Shown: positions 39,701 through 45,854 of the stretch, piece by piece | Layout: the number at the start of each line of letters is the position of its first letter | Numbering within the stretch: the first letter of the stretch is position 1 | NCBI GenBank assembly: GCA_030425185.1 | Contig: JAUIAU010000023.1 | Location: 1 to 45,854 of the forward strand | Origin: Alphaproteobacteria bacterium | Lineage (GTDB): Bacteria; Pseudomonadota; Alphaproteobacteria; Rhodobacterales; Rhodobacteraceae | Length of the DNA: 45,854 nucleotides | Reading direction: 5' to 3' | Program-made: the position numbers and the translations under genes | Notes under the pieces: generated by a model | Database searches by the model: none | Seen by the model: only the letters and a program-made list of their open reading frames with translations | What the model was told of the DNA's origin: nothing

Positions 39701-40154
39701 CCCGGTGCGGACCCTGCCCACGCATACCTTCTTCTACGGCATGGAGCCGGGCGACGAGATCGAGGCCGAGATCGACCCGGGCAAGACGCTCGTGGTGCGC
39801 ATGCAGGCCATCGGCGAGACGCAGGAGGACGGCGAGGTGCGCGTCTTCTTCGAACTGAACGGCCAGCCGCGCACGATCCGCGTGCCCGACCGCAAGGCCG
39901 CCGCGAGCGCGGCCAAGCGTCCGAAGGCCGAGACCGGCAACCCGAACCACATCGGCGCGCCGATGCCGGGTGTCGTGGCCTCGGTCGCCGTCAAGGCGGG
40001 AACGAAGGTCAAGCAGGGCGACTTGCTGCTGACCATCGAGGCGATGAAGATGGAGACCGGCATCCATGCCGACCGCGATGCCACCGTGGCCGCGGTCCAT
40101 GTCACGCCCGCCAGCCAGATCGACGCCAAGGACCTGCTGGTCGAGTTCGAGTGA
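36711..40154 (+). CDS. pyc: Pyruvate carboxylase
   Basis: The 1147-residue single-chain enzyme converts pyruvate, bicarbonate and ATP to oxaloacetate. A biotin carboxylase domain fills about residues 1-450 (ILIANRGEIAIRV, KASWGGGGRGM, EVNPRVQVEHTVTEE). The carboxyltransferase TIM barrel begins near 535 with ITDTTMRDGHQSLLATR, and HFHTHDTAGVAC holds metal ligands. A biotin carrier domain at the C-terminus has EAMKMETG, biotinylated on Lys about 1113. Chain length and domain order are those of the alpha-4 type. The ATG at 36711 has a weak GAGAGAGG box. The step is anaplerotic for growth on lactate or C3 compounds, which fits its neighbour. Confidence 0.97.
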   Translation: MTEFKKILIANRGEIAIRVMRAANELGKKTVAVYAEEDKLSLHRFKADEAYKIGEGLGPVAAYLSIEEIIRVAKLSGADAIHPGYGLLSENPAFVDACDAAGITFIGPKAATMRALGDKASARRVAIEAGVPVIPATEVLGEDMDAIRAEAAAIGYPLMLKASWGGGGRGMRPILSEDELDTKIREGRREAEAAFGNGEGYLEKMIQRARHVEVQILGDQHGRIYHLWERDCSVQRRNQKVVERAPAPYLSSAQREQLCELGRKICAHVNYECAGTVEFLMDMDSGEFYFIEVNPRVQVEHTVTEEVTGIDIVQAQIKIAEGKSLTEATGVASQYDVTLHGHAIQCRVTTEDPLNNFIPDYGRITAYRGATGMGIRLDGGTAYSGAVITRYYDSLLEKVTAWAPTPDAAIARMDRALREFRIRGVSTNIDFVINLLRHPTFLSNQYTTKFIDTTPDLFHFRKRRDRATKILTYIADISVNGHPETAGRPRPPADLKDPKPPALRAATPAPGTRQILEEKGPKALADWMKAEKRVLITDTTMRDGHQSLLATRMRSIDMIRVAPAYAANLPQLFSVECWGGATFDVAYRFLQECPWQRLRDLRAAMPNLLTQMLLRASNGVGYTNYPDNVVQSFVKTAAETGVDVFRVFDSLNWVENMRVAMDAVQESGKVCEGTICYTGDILNPDRAKYDLKYYVAMARELEAAGAHVLGLKDMAGLLKPAAARILIKALKEEVDLPIHFHTHDTAGVACATILAAAEAGVDAVDCAMDALSGNTSQATLGSVVEALRHTERDTGLDIGAIREISNYWEGARAHYLAFESGLQAPASEVYLHEMPGGQFTNLKAQARSLGLEERWHEVAQAYADVNQMFGDIVKVTPSSKVVGDMALMMVSQNLTRAQVEDPKTDVAFPESVVDMLKGNLGQPPGGWPAGILKKVLKDEKPLSERPGKRLPPIDLETTRAEVSEMLEGKTVDDEDLNGYMMYPKVFLDYMGRHRIYGPVRTLPTHTFFYGMEPGDEIEAEIDPGKTLVVRMQAIGETQEDGEVRVFFELNGQPRTIRVPDRKAAASAAKRPKAETGNPNHIGAPMPGVVASVAVKAGTKVKQGDLLLTIEAMKMETGIHADRDATVAAVHVTPASQIDAKDLLVEFE

Positions 40155-40253
40155 CCGCGCGCGGCGGCGGGTCCCCGGCCCGCCGCGTCAGCGCCGCGAA
40201 ATCGTCTAAAAGCAGCGATAGCTCTGGACCCGGGACCAGATAAGAGCGCTGCC

Positions 40254-40979
40254 ATGCTTGCCTCAACCTACCTCGCCGACGAGCGGGGCGCCGTGACCGT
40301 GGACTTCACGGTACTGACCGCCGCGACCGTGGGTCTCGGGATCGCCGCCTATGGCGTCGTCTCCGGGGGCCTCGGGGACCTGACCGGCGATATCGACGCC
40401 ACGCTGCGGGGCTACCTCGGCGGGGGCCGCGAGATGCTGGCGCTGGATTTCGCCGGCGGCCTTGGCCCCTTCACCGGGGGGACCGTCCGCAACGTGCCCG
40501 GCTTCGGCGAGATGCTCCTGCTCGACGGGACCAACAACCGGGGCGGGATCGGCACCGAGGCGACGCTGGCGCTCGACCCGAATTCCGATTACGCGGTCAT
40601 CTCGTTCGACCTCGCCTTCGTGGACAGCTGGGACAACGAGACCGGCTATGTCTTCCTCAACGGGCAGGCGGTCGCGCTCGGCACCTTCACCCACATGAAC
40701 CACCCGCAACTGCGCACCGGCGACGTGCCGCCCGCGATGCAGGACCTCGGGATCGTCAGCGTCGATTTCGGCGAGGCCGAGCAGCTGCGCGGCGGGTATT
40801 TCACCGGCTCGGGCGGTGCGGCGTGGTCGGACTACCGCCAGCCGGTCTCGATGGTCGTGCGCACCAACGGCGCCAGCGAGATGAAGCTCGGGTTCGGCAC
40901 CAACCTGAGTTCCTCCTACACCGACGAGTCGCTCGGCATCGACAACCTGTCGGTGATCTCGACCGACACGGCCCCCTGA
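40254..40979 (+). CDS. Flp-prepilin-like protein with globular C-terminal domain, paralogue 1
   Basis: The 241-residue product starts ADERGAVTVDFTVLTAATVG, followed by a hydrophobic helix (GLGIAAYGVVSGG). This resembles Flp prepilins, where the leader ends in Gly and residues +5/+6 are Glu-Tyr; here they are Asp-Phe. The remaining ~190 residues look like an extracellular beta-sandwich: FDLAFVDSWDNETGYVFLNGQ in the middle and DESLGIDNLSV at the end. It is the first of four paralogues in a row, separated by short gaps. Neither pilus assembly nor prepilin peptidase genes lie nearby. Function is unknown; surface filament or adhesin-like display is inference. Confidence 0.72.
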   Translation: MLASTYLADERGAVTVDFTVLTAATVGLGIAAYGVVSGGLGDLTGDIDATLRGYLGGGREMLALDFAGGLGPFTGGTVRNVPGFGEMLLLDGTNNRGGIGTEATLALDPNSDYAVISFDLAFVDSWDNETGYVFLNGQAVALGTFTHMNHPQLRTGDVPPAMQDLGIVSVDFGEAEQLRGGYFTGSGGAAWSDYRQPVSMVVRTNGASEMKLGFGTNLSSSYTDESLGIDNLSVISTDTAP

Positions 40980-40996
40980 TCCCGGGAGACAAGGCC

Positions 40997-41713
40997 ATGC
41001 ACCTGACCGACTTCCTGAAAGACGAGACCGGCGCCGTGACCGTGGATTGGACCGTGCTGACGGCCGCAACCGTCGGCCTCGGGATCGCGGCCTATGGCGT
41101 GGTCTCGGGCGGGGTGGCGGACCTGTCCGGCGACACCGCGCGCAACCTCGGCCGTCCGTTCATCCGGACCGCCTTCCTGACGCCCGAGACCTTCTCGAAC
41201 GGGCCGGGCAACTGGATCGGGACCGGGACGCGCTTCGTCGAGGGCTTCGGCGACGTGCTGGGACCGATCGCGGGCAACGCCGCGGGCAGCGAGAAGTTCT
41301 GGCAGGACTTCGAGATCCCCGGCGGCGCGATGGAGGTCGAGTTCGGCTTCGACCTGCTGTCCATCGACAGCATCGACGGCGGTCTCGTGGACCATGGCTG
41401 GGGCGCGGAAGAGGGCCCGGTCCTCTACCTGAACGGGCAGGAGATCGCCCGGGCCCGCTCGCAGGGCGGCACCCTGACCTGGACCCACTCGGAGGTGCCC
41501 GGGGTCCGCGTCGTCTCGACCGAAACCCGCGCGGGCGAGAACATCGGCGGCATGAGCCCGAACCAGACCACGTGGCACGACGGGATCAACGCCGTCCGGG
41601 TCGAGTTCGACGAGCCGACCGAGAACGTGCGCATCGGGTTCGGGATGAAGGGCAACCAGGGCGTCACCGACGAGAGCATCGCCATAGACAACTTCACCTT
41701 CCAGGCGATCTGA
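40997..41713 (+). CDS. Flp-prepilin-like protein with globular C-terminal domain, paralogue 2
   Basis: The 238-residue product (start ATG 40997, GGGAG 8 bases before) begins LKDETGAVTVDWTVLTAATVG and keeps GLGIAAYGVVSGG of paralogue 1. Its globular part has FGFDLLSIDSIDGG, VLYLNGQEIARAR and the ending VTDESIAIDNFTFQAI. The DNA of the N-terminal 35 codons is much closer to its neighbours than the rest, pointing to tandem duplication with the C-terminal domain diverging. It starts 17 bases after paralogue 1 stops, so both are probably in one transcript. Confidence 0.72.
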   Translation: MHLTDFLKDETGAVTVDWTVLTAATVGLGIAAYGVVSGGVADLSGDTARNLGRPFIRTAFLTPETFSNGPGNWIGTGTRFVEGFGDVLGPIAGNAAGSEKFWQDFEIPGGAMEVEFGFDLLSIDSIDGGLVDHGWGAEEGPVLYLNGQEIARARSQGGTLTWTHSEVPGVRVVSTETRAGENIGGMSPNQTTWHDGINAVRVEFDEPTENVRIGFGMKGNQGVTDESIAIDNFTFQAI

Positions 41714-41821
41714 GCCGCCCTGCCCCACCGCGTCCGGCGCAGTCCTGCCCGACGCAAACCGCAACGAAGTCGCCCGGACCCGCGACATGGCCCGGTGACC
41801 GTCCGAAAGACGAGGCCCATG

Positions 41822-42517
41822 ATGTTGAAGCGATTTCTGAACGACGAGGGCGGTGCGGTCACGGTGGACTGGACCGTGATGACGGCTGCCGTCGCGGGGC
41901 TGGGACTGGCGACCTACGGGGTCGTGTCGGGCGGGATCGGCGACCTGTCGGGCGACGTGTCGGCCCAGTTGTCGGGGCAGTCGATCTCCTCGCGCTTCGG
42001 CGGGGCCTTCTCGCTGATGACGCTGGTCGACACCACGTTCACCGGCGGCGACCGGGGCGACTGGGTCGGGGGGCGTCTTCTCGACATGGGCGGCACGCTC
42101 GGGGAACTGCTGGCGCTCGGCCAGAACGAAACGGCGGAACTGCCGATCACCTTTCCCGACGGCACTTCGACCGGGCGGATCAGCTTCGACCTGATCGGCG
42201 GCGACAGCGGCGATGGCGAACTGGTGACGATCTCGGCGGACGGCACGCCGGTTCTGCTCGGCACCTACAACGTCCGCCGGGTGACGGGCGAGATGATCTT
42301 CAACATGCCGGACGTGCCGGGCGTCACCGTGACGACGGAAATGATCTCGGAGAACCGCAACCTCGGCGGCGGGGGCTGGACGGATGCCGTCACGCGGGTG
42401 TCGATTGCGCTGGACGATCCGCCGTCGAACCTGATCCTCGCCGCGCGGTCGGGCACCAACCAGCCCGTCAGCGACGAGTATTTCGGCATCGACAACGTGA
42501 CCGTTACCGCGGAGTAG
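41822..42517 (+). CDS. Flp-prepilin-like protein with globular C-terminal domain, paralogue 3
   Basis: The 231-residue product begins MLKRFLNDEGGAVTVDWTVM, nearest in layout to Flp prepilins (RFLxDExGA). Two ATGs are adjacent; the second (41822) has GAGG six bases upstream, so I use it. The globular part has RISFDLIGGDSGDG, VTISADGTPVLLGTY and ends SDEYFGIDNVTVTAE. The gap to paralogue 2 is 108 bases without visible features. Confidence 0.72.
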   Translation: MLKRFLNDEGGAVTVDWTVMTAAVAGLGLATYGVVSGGIGDLSGDVSAQLSGQSISSRFGGAFSLMTLVDTTFTGGDRGDWVGGRLLDMGGTLGELLALGQNETAELPITFPDGTSTGRISFDLIGGDSGDGELVTISADGTPVLLGTYNVRRVTGEMIFNMPDVPGVTVTTEMISENRNLGGGGWTDAVTRVSIALDDPPSNLILAARSGTNQPVSDEYFGIDNVTVTAE

Positions 42518-42606
42518 ACCCTGCCTCGACCGCGGCATGCTTTGTCCTCAATTCCGCACCAGTTCGAGGGTATCACGTCCCCCGGCCCGCAGAGAGGAGG
42601 CCCGCC

Positions 42607-43290
42607 ATGCTGAGCCGTTTCCTGACTGACGAGACCGGCGCCGTGACCGCCGACTTCGTGGTGCTGACCGCCGCGACCGTGGGGCTGGGCGTCGCCACGC
42701 TGGGCGTGCTGTCCGGCGGCCTGTCCACCGCCAGCGGCACCGTCAGCGAGGGCGTGTCCGGCACGCTGATCCGGTCGAGCTTCCTCGAGACGCTGGCCAC
42801 CATCGACTTCACCGGCGGGGCGCTCGGCGGCTGGACCGGGGCCTCGGTGCGCGATCTCGGCGGGGTGATCGGCGAGGCGCTCTACATCGACCAGCAGCAG
42901 ACCGGTCGGCTGGTCTTCGACGTCCCGCCGGGCAGCACGGAGGCGACGATGGCCTTCTCGCTCTATGGCGGCGACACGCTCGACAACGAGGATGCGATCA
43001 TCTCGGTCGACGGCGTGCCGGTGGTCATCGCGACCGGCTACCATGGCCGGATGACGATCGAGATCCCGCAGGTGGACGGCACCAGCGTCGAGGCCGATGT
43101 CGTCGTCGAGCAGGTCGACATGGGCAGCGCGGGCCGCTACCTGAACCGCGGCGACAGCAAGGCGCTGGTCAGCATCTCCGTGCGCGAGCCGCCGGACAGC
43201 CTGACGCTGGGGGTCTATTCCAACAACTCGCACGGCAAGAACGGCGACGAGTGGTGGGCCGTCGACGACGTGGTTCTGCAGGCCCGCTGA
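42607..43290 (+). CDS. Flp-prepilin-like protein with globular C-terminal domain, paralogue 4
   Basis: The 227-residue product begins MLSRFLTDETGAVTADFVVL and has a good GAGGAGG box before its ATG. The helix GLGVATLGVLSGG and the DFTGGALGGWTGASVRDLGG start of the globular part match the paralogues. FSLYGGDTLDNEDAIISVDG is the middle block. It ends GDEWWAVDDVVLQAR, a diverged form of the DExxxIDNxxV ending. It is the last of the four and is followed by tRNA genes. Confidence 0.72.
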   Translation: MLSRFLTDETGAVTADFVVLTAATVGLGVATLGVLSGGLSTASGTVSEGVSGTLIRSSFLETLATIDFTGGALGGWTGASVRDLGGVIGEALYIDQQQTGRLVFDVPPGSTEATMAFSLYGGDTLDNEDAIISVDGVPVVIATGYHGRMTIEIPQVDGTSVEADVVVEQVDMGSAGRYLNRGDSKALVSISVREPPDSLTLGVYSNNSHGKNGDEWWAVDDVVLQAR

Positions 43291-43350
43291 GGCGCGCCGC
43301 AGCCCCCTGCGACGGACTGCGCATTTTTCGCCGAAGGCCCGAATTTCTCC

Positions 43351-43379
43351 TTGCAGCGCTGCCGCCGTTCTCATATCTC
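43351..43379 (+). promoter_or_regulatory. tRNA-Gly promoter
   Basis: TTGCAG (43351-43356) and TATCTC (43374-43379) are 17 bases apart and end 20 bases before the first tRNA. Confidence 0.55.
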
Positions 43380-43398
43380 ACGCGTCACCGATTGGCGC

Positions 43399-43473
43399 GC
43401 GGGCGTAGCTCAGGGGTAGAGCACAACCTTGCCAAGGTTGGGGTCGTGAGTTCGAATCTCATCGCCCGCTCCA
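43399..43473 (+). tRNA. tRNA-Gly (GCC), copy 1
   Basis: The 75-base cloverleaf includes an encoded CCA. The acceptor stem is GCGGGCG/CGCCCGC, the D-arm GCTC/GAGC, and the anticodon stem CAACC/GGTTG with loop TTGCCAA (anticodon GCC). The T-arm is GTGAG TTCGAAT CTCAT. Confidence 0.98.
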
Positions 43474-43491
43474 ATTGGACCAGCTGCACGG

Positions 43492-43566
43492 GCGGGCGTA
43501 GCTCAGGGGTAGAGCACAACCTTGCCAAGGTTGGGGTCGTGAGTTCGAATCTCATCGCCCGCTCCA
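43492..43566 (+). tRNA. tRNA-Gly (GCC), copy 2
   Basis: Identical over all 75 bases to copy 1, 18 bases downstream, so the two are co-transcribed. No separate promoter is seen. The 3-prime side of this copy borders the accessory region. Confidence 0.98.
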
Positions 43567-43588
43567 ATTTTTCTTTTCAGGTGAAGTC

Positions 43589-43606
43589 TCCCCCCTTCGG
43601 GGGCCT
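43589..43606 (+). terminator. Possible terminator of the tRNA transcript
   Basis: CCCCC (43591-43595), loop TTC, GGGGG (43599-43603) lies shortly after the second tRNA. The following T content is low. Confidence 0.4.
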
Positions 43607-43710
43607 TCTCTGAAAGGATCTTCATCTTTCAAGGCGTTGTCTCGAGGGGATCGTTCTCCTCACACGACGCATTTCTCCCCACACTTCTAGCGGCCTCTTG
43701 CAGGGATTCG

Positions 43711-43732
43711 TTCGAATCGCGCATGCCGCTCC
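43711..43732. other. tRNA 3-prime-end-like remnant (att site?)
   Basis: TTCGAATC followed after seven bases by CCGCTCC resembles the T-loop and acceptor end of the tRNA-Gly genes (TTCGAATC ... CCCGCTCC). It lies between the tRNAs and an integrase fragment, as a worn attachment site would. Confidence 0.4.
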
Positions 43733-43753
43733 TAAAAAGGGAGATTTCATCTG

Positions 43754-43953
43754 ATGGCGATATCTAGCACTCGGATTCGGGCTGCGCGCACCCGCGAAAA
43801 GAAAATGAAGCTGACAGACGGCGGCGGACTCTACGTCGAAGTCCTTCCCTCGGGCCGCAAGACCTTCCGCCTCGTCTACCGGCTCAACGGGAGACAGAAG
43901 GACGTGATGCTGGGCCGCTTCGGCGATCTCAAGCTGGAGGAGGCCCGAAGCCC
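43754..43953 (+). pseudogene. Tyrosine integrase fragment, N-terminal arm domain
   Basis: About 66 residues (start ATG 43754) read like the DUF4102 arm-binding domain of island integrases: AARTREKKMKLTDGGGLYVEV, then SGRKTFRLVYRLNGRQKDVMLGRFGDLKLEEAR. The frame then loses similarity. Integrases of this type usually sit beside their tRNA target, as here. The gene is cut after the arm domain, so it cannot make an active recombinase. Confidence 0.7.
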
Positions 43954-44185
43954 CTCAGCAAATCAACTACCCGCGCGATCATGGCAACCATGCGCGAGTT
44001 CACGATCTGGCTTTCCCAGCAAGACGGCTTCCGCAGCCGGATCAGAACGCCGGATGCCGATTACTTTAACCTGTCCCGCCGCGACGAAGCCGAAGCCCGC
44101 GCCGCGCCAGCCCGTCCGGCCCCCAGCTTCAAACAGGCGCGACGCGCCTTTGACCTGATGCCCGCTAGCAGTGCAAAGAACCGCT
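43951..44185 (+). pseudogene. Tyrosine integrase fragment, core-binding region
   Basis: In another frame (that of the ATG at 43981), PLSKSTTRAIMATMREFTIW and LSQQDGFRSRIRTPDADYFN, then RRDEAEARAAPARPAPSFKQ and ARRAFDLMPA, resemble the core-binding domain and the beginning of the catalytic domain of a phage-type integrase. Similarity stops near 44185. It directly abuts the arm-domain fragment, so the pair is either one frameshifted gene or a deletion fusion of two. Confidence 0.5.
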
Positions 44186-44324
44186 GCGCGTGGGAACAAG
44201 TGTGGGAATGGCCGTTGGAGCTTTCTTATTTTTCCAACAAATACATCACACTAGTCTGATTTTGTGGCGGTGCTGGGAGACCAATGCGAACCAGTCTCTA
44301 CTAAAAGGGCGGCACGCGAGAACA

Positions 44325-44340
44325 CCCGGGGAACCCCGGG
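44325..44340. terminator. Palindromic hairpin in accessory region
   Basis: CCCGGGG, AA, CCCCGGG forms a perfect 7-bp stem, followed by CTATTTCC. Bases 44186-44453 hold no other feature I can support. Confidence 0.35.
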
Positions 44341-44453
44341 CTATTTCCTAACTTTCTGACTTTTCACGTTTTTGATCGAGCAGAGCGATCTCGAACTGAA
44401 CGTTGCTCTACTCAGGAGTGCCGCATGCCTGGCGCGAAACCCCGCCTACTCGT

Positions 44454-44591
44454 TTTCAGGATGCGGACGAGAGCGCGTATTACGAGTACATCTGCAAGCG
44501 CGCCGGCATCTCGGTCATCTACTGCGCCGAACAGTTCGAGAACTACGGCAGCCCCGTCTCGACGATCGTGAAGGGCGTCAAGCGCGCCATC
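44454..44591 (+). pseudogene. Serine recombinase fragment
   Basis: About 46 residues, FQDADESAYYEYICKRAG, then ISVIYCAEQFENYGSPVSTI and VKGVKRAI, match the middle of the resolvase catalytic domain of large serine recombinases. The N-terminal part with the catalytic Ser and the whole C-terminus are missing. The fragment ends where the opposite-strand gene fragment stops. Confidence 0.6.
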
Positions 44592-44976
44592 ACGCCACCT
44601 CCGGAACGGGAACGTGGACCGCCATGTCGAACAAGCAGTCCAGCGTGTCGAAGCGGTAGGCGTCGAGCGAGAGCCCGTTGCTTTGCGCCAGGCGGATGCG
44701 CGGGAGGGTCATGTCGAGACTTGGGAGCAGGTAGTAGTCGAGCGGTTGCCTGTTGGGCCGATCCATGCGGACGGCAATCGTGATGTCGGGCTTCAGGCTC
44801 GTGTCGAAGCGGATGTTCCATCTGAGCGAGCCTGCACTGGTCTCGCTGCATCGGACGATGACGAGCGAGGCCGTGAACTCTCCATTGATGGTGAGCAGGT
44901 CGGTCCGGGGATGACCGACATGATCCTGGAACAGCACAAGAAACCGCGGCCACTTCGCCGCAACAACCTCTATGAT
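44590..44976 (-). pseudogene. Unknown protein fragment, C-terminal part
   Basis: The frame is open from 44976 to the stop at 44590 and reads like real protein: KWPRFLVLFQDHVGHPRTDL, LTINGEFTASLVIVRCSE, then LDYYLLPSLDMTLPRIRLAQ and SLDAYRFDTLDCLFDMAVHV. The only start codon in frame (GTG at 44937) is inside the conserved-looking part, and a stop lies just upstream, so the 5-prime end is probably lost. I cannot name the family. It runs tail to tail into the serine recombinase fragment. Confidence 0.45.
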
Positions 44977-45312
44977 CTAGTCGAAGACATGCGGCGCGAG
45001 CTGCCAAGCGATCTCCTGCAAACTATGGAGCGCATCAAGCCTCAAAGTCTTTGGGGCGCCGAGCTTTGTCTTCTGGTCGGCAAGTCACCAATGACCATCA
45101 TTGCCCTTGGTGGGCGTTCACCATCGCTGGTCGAGTCGTCTTATTTGCCCCCCCGACTATTGGCCGTCCGCGCGATCGACGATCGCCAAGAAATCATCCG
45201 GGATCAGCCGGAAGTGACAAGGCTGCTACGCGATGCCTACGGCGAGACCGTTAAGGCAGGACCCTCGATACCGATTGGCTTGATGACGGTCCCAGTCTGG
45301 CCCGGCTCTTGA
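44911..45312 (+). CDS. Hypothetical protein, possibly remnant
   Basis: From the ATG at 44911 the frame encodes 133 residues; the part after about 44950 looks like protein (LYDLVEDMRRELPSDLLQTM, KPQSLWGAELCLLVGKSPMT, IIALGGRSPSLVESSYLPPR). I do not recognise a family. Its first 65 bases overlap the opposite-strand fragment, so the true start may be lost. A different frame, open from 45255 to 45437 (DTDWLDDGPSLARLLIRPEG), also looks protein-like and could be its frameshifted end. Confidence 0.4.
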   Translation: MTDMILEQHKKPRPLRRNNLYDLVEDMRRELPSDLLQTMERIKPQSLWGAELCLLVGKSPMTIIALGGRSPSLVESSYLPPRLLAVRAIDDRQEIIRDQPEVTRLLRDAYGETVKAGPSIPIGLMTVPVWPGS

Positions 45313-45396
45313 TCCGACCCGAAGGACGCGATGGTTGGCGACCGCTGCGCAATTCGCGGGGCGACAGTGTCGCCGTCGCCATTGCCAACTCGGCGG

Positions 45397-45471
45397 CAGC
45401 CGATCCGATCGGCTCTCGACCCGCAGGGACTTGTTGAACCCCGGTATGACCGGCTGTAGATTTTCACCCAT
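45397..45471 (-). mobile_element. IS1380-type transposase start, fragment
   Basis: From the ATG at 45471 the minus strand encodes 25 residues including GFNKSLRVESRSDRL, which resembles the start of one IS1380 transposase group. The frame continues to 45226 but without resemblance. Confidence 0.35.
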
Positions 45472-45573
45472 GCGTGCGTCCGTAGCTACTGCGGATTTCA
45501 GTGTAGCAGCTTGAATCTAAAGCGCTTTCAGGCGCACGCAACCTTTCCCGCCGTTTTGGACGAATAAGGCGGG

Positions 45574-45729
45574 ATGACCGAACTCGACCCAATCCGTTTC
45601 AAGGACAACCTCGGTGCGACGCTGGCGCGGTACATCACAACTGCCGCTGCAGTGTCATCAGCGCGGGCGCCCCGTCTTTCACGCGCCGTGGCAGACGCAT
45701 GCGCACGCGCGGCATTGGTGCGCGGCCCA
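45574..45729 (+). pseudogene. Truncated start of a helicase-like defence gene
   Basis: The ATG at 45574 (AAGGCGGG just before) opens a frame whose first 52 codons read MTELDPIRFKDNLGATLARY and ITTAAAVSSARAPRLSRAVA, ending ALVRGP. This resembles the N-terminus of large DEAD/DEAH helicases found in phage-defence islands. After codon 52 it turns into antisense of a transposase. The gene would therefore be inactive. The family call rests on memory of a short segment and is uncertain. Confidence 0.4.
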
Positions 45730-45854
45730 CCCTCGCGCAATACGGCCAGGTTGCGAGGCTCCGCCATGATCGCGGTGAAGCGCGACAGCGTGGGCTGGGA
45801 CGCCAGTCCCTTCTCCACAACCAACGGGATCAGCCCGGCCGAGGAGCTGCTCGC
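45729..45854 (-). mobile_element. IS1380-type transposase fragment, cut at 45729
   Basis: On the minus strand, from the window edge, the frame reads LVVEKGLASQPTLSRFTAIM then AEPRNLAVLREG, like the N-terminal third of IS1380-family transposases. At 45729 the similarity ends and sequence matching the helicase-like frame on the other strand begins. The upstream part lies outside the window. Confidence 0.55.

Noticed and set aside
43399-43566. Second tRNA-Gly as an att duplication created by the island
   Set aside because: The copy is complete, including the 5-prime half, and closely follows the first, which points to ordinary tandem duplication of the tRNA gene.

Overview
The window is high-GC chromosomal DNA from an alphaproteobacterium, almost certainly a member of the Rhodobacteraceae. 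The evidence is the gene order of the division and cell-wall (dcw) cluster, a DUF2484 gene between murC and murB, a long mraZ leader with a terminator hairpin where the Rhodobacteraceae UpsM RNA ends, and an array of CCTCCTCCC-loop hairpins of the cuckoo/CcsR type. Genus cannot be decided from the sequence alone.

Layout. Bases 3-2174 (+ strand) hold the end of a bactofilin gene, a class I glutamine amidotransferase and folE2. A shared hairpin terminator separates them from minus-strand mlaA and a ClC chloride channel gene. From 29.1 kb down to 5.0 kb, all on the minus strand, runs mraZ-rsmH-ftsL-ftsI-murE-murF-mraY-(ACT protein)-murD-ftsW-murG-murC-(DUF2484)-(small membrane protein)-murB-ddl-ftsQ-ftsA-ftsZ-lpxC-bamD-recN. 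Most neighbours overlap by 1-13 nt or lie within a few bases, so they are probably translationally coupled. Internal breaks with promoter- or terminator-like signals occur before ftsW, before ftsZ, after ftsZ and after lpxC. The products make lipid II, flip and polymerise it, build the Z-ring and supply outer-membrane biogenesis (LpxC, BamD).

Behind the dcw cluster lie mrp and an MFS exporter (minus), then about 870 bp without protein genes that carries three tandem plus-strand sRNA-like units built from hairpins with anti-Shine-Dalgarno-like loops. Then come uvrD/pcrA (minus), an FMN-dependent alpha-hydroxy-acid dehydrogenase and pyruvate carboxylase (plus). These are followed by four tandem paralogues that join a Flp-prepilin-like N-terminus to a roughly 190-residue globular domain. 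No Tad assembly genes are in view.

The right end (after 43.4 kb) starts with two identical tRNA-Gly(GCC) genes and then a decayed accessory region: pieces of a tyrosine integrase, a serine recombinase, two pieces resembling an IS1380-type transposase and what looks like the first 52 codons of a defence-type helicase, cut at about 45729 where a truncated transposase begins. The most promising items are the sRNA array, the tandem pilin-like family, the ACT gene inside the dcw cluster and the DnaA-box-like sites at dcw control regions.
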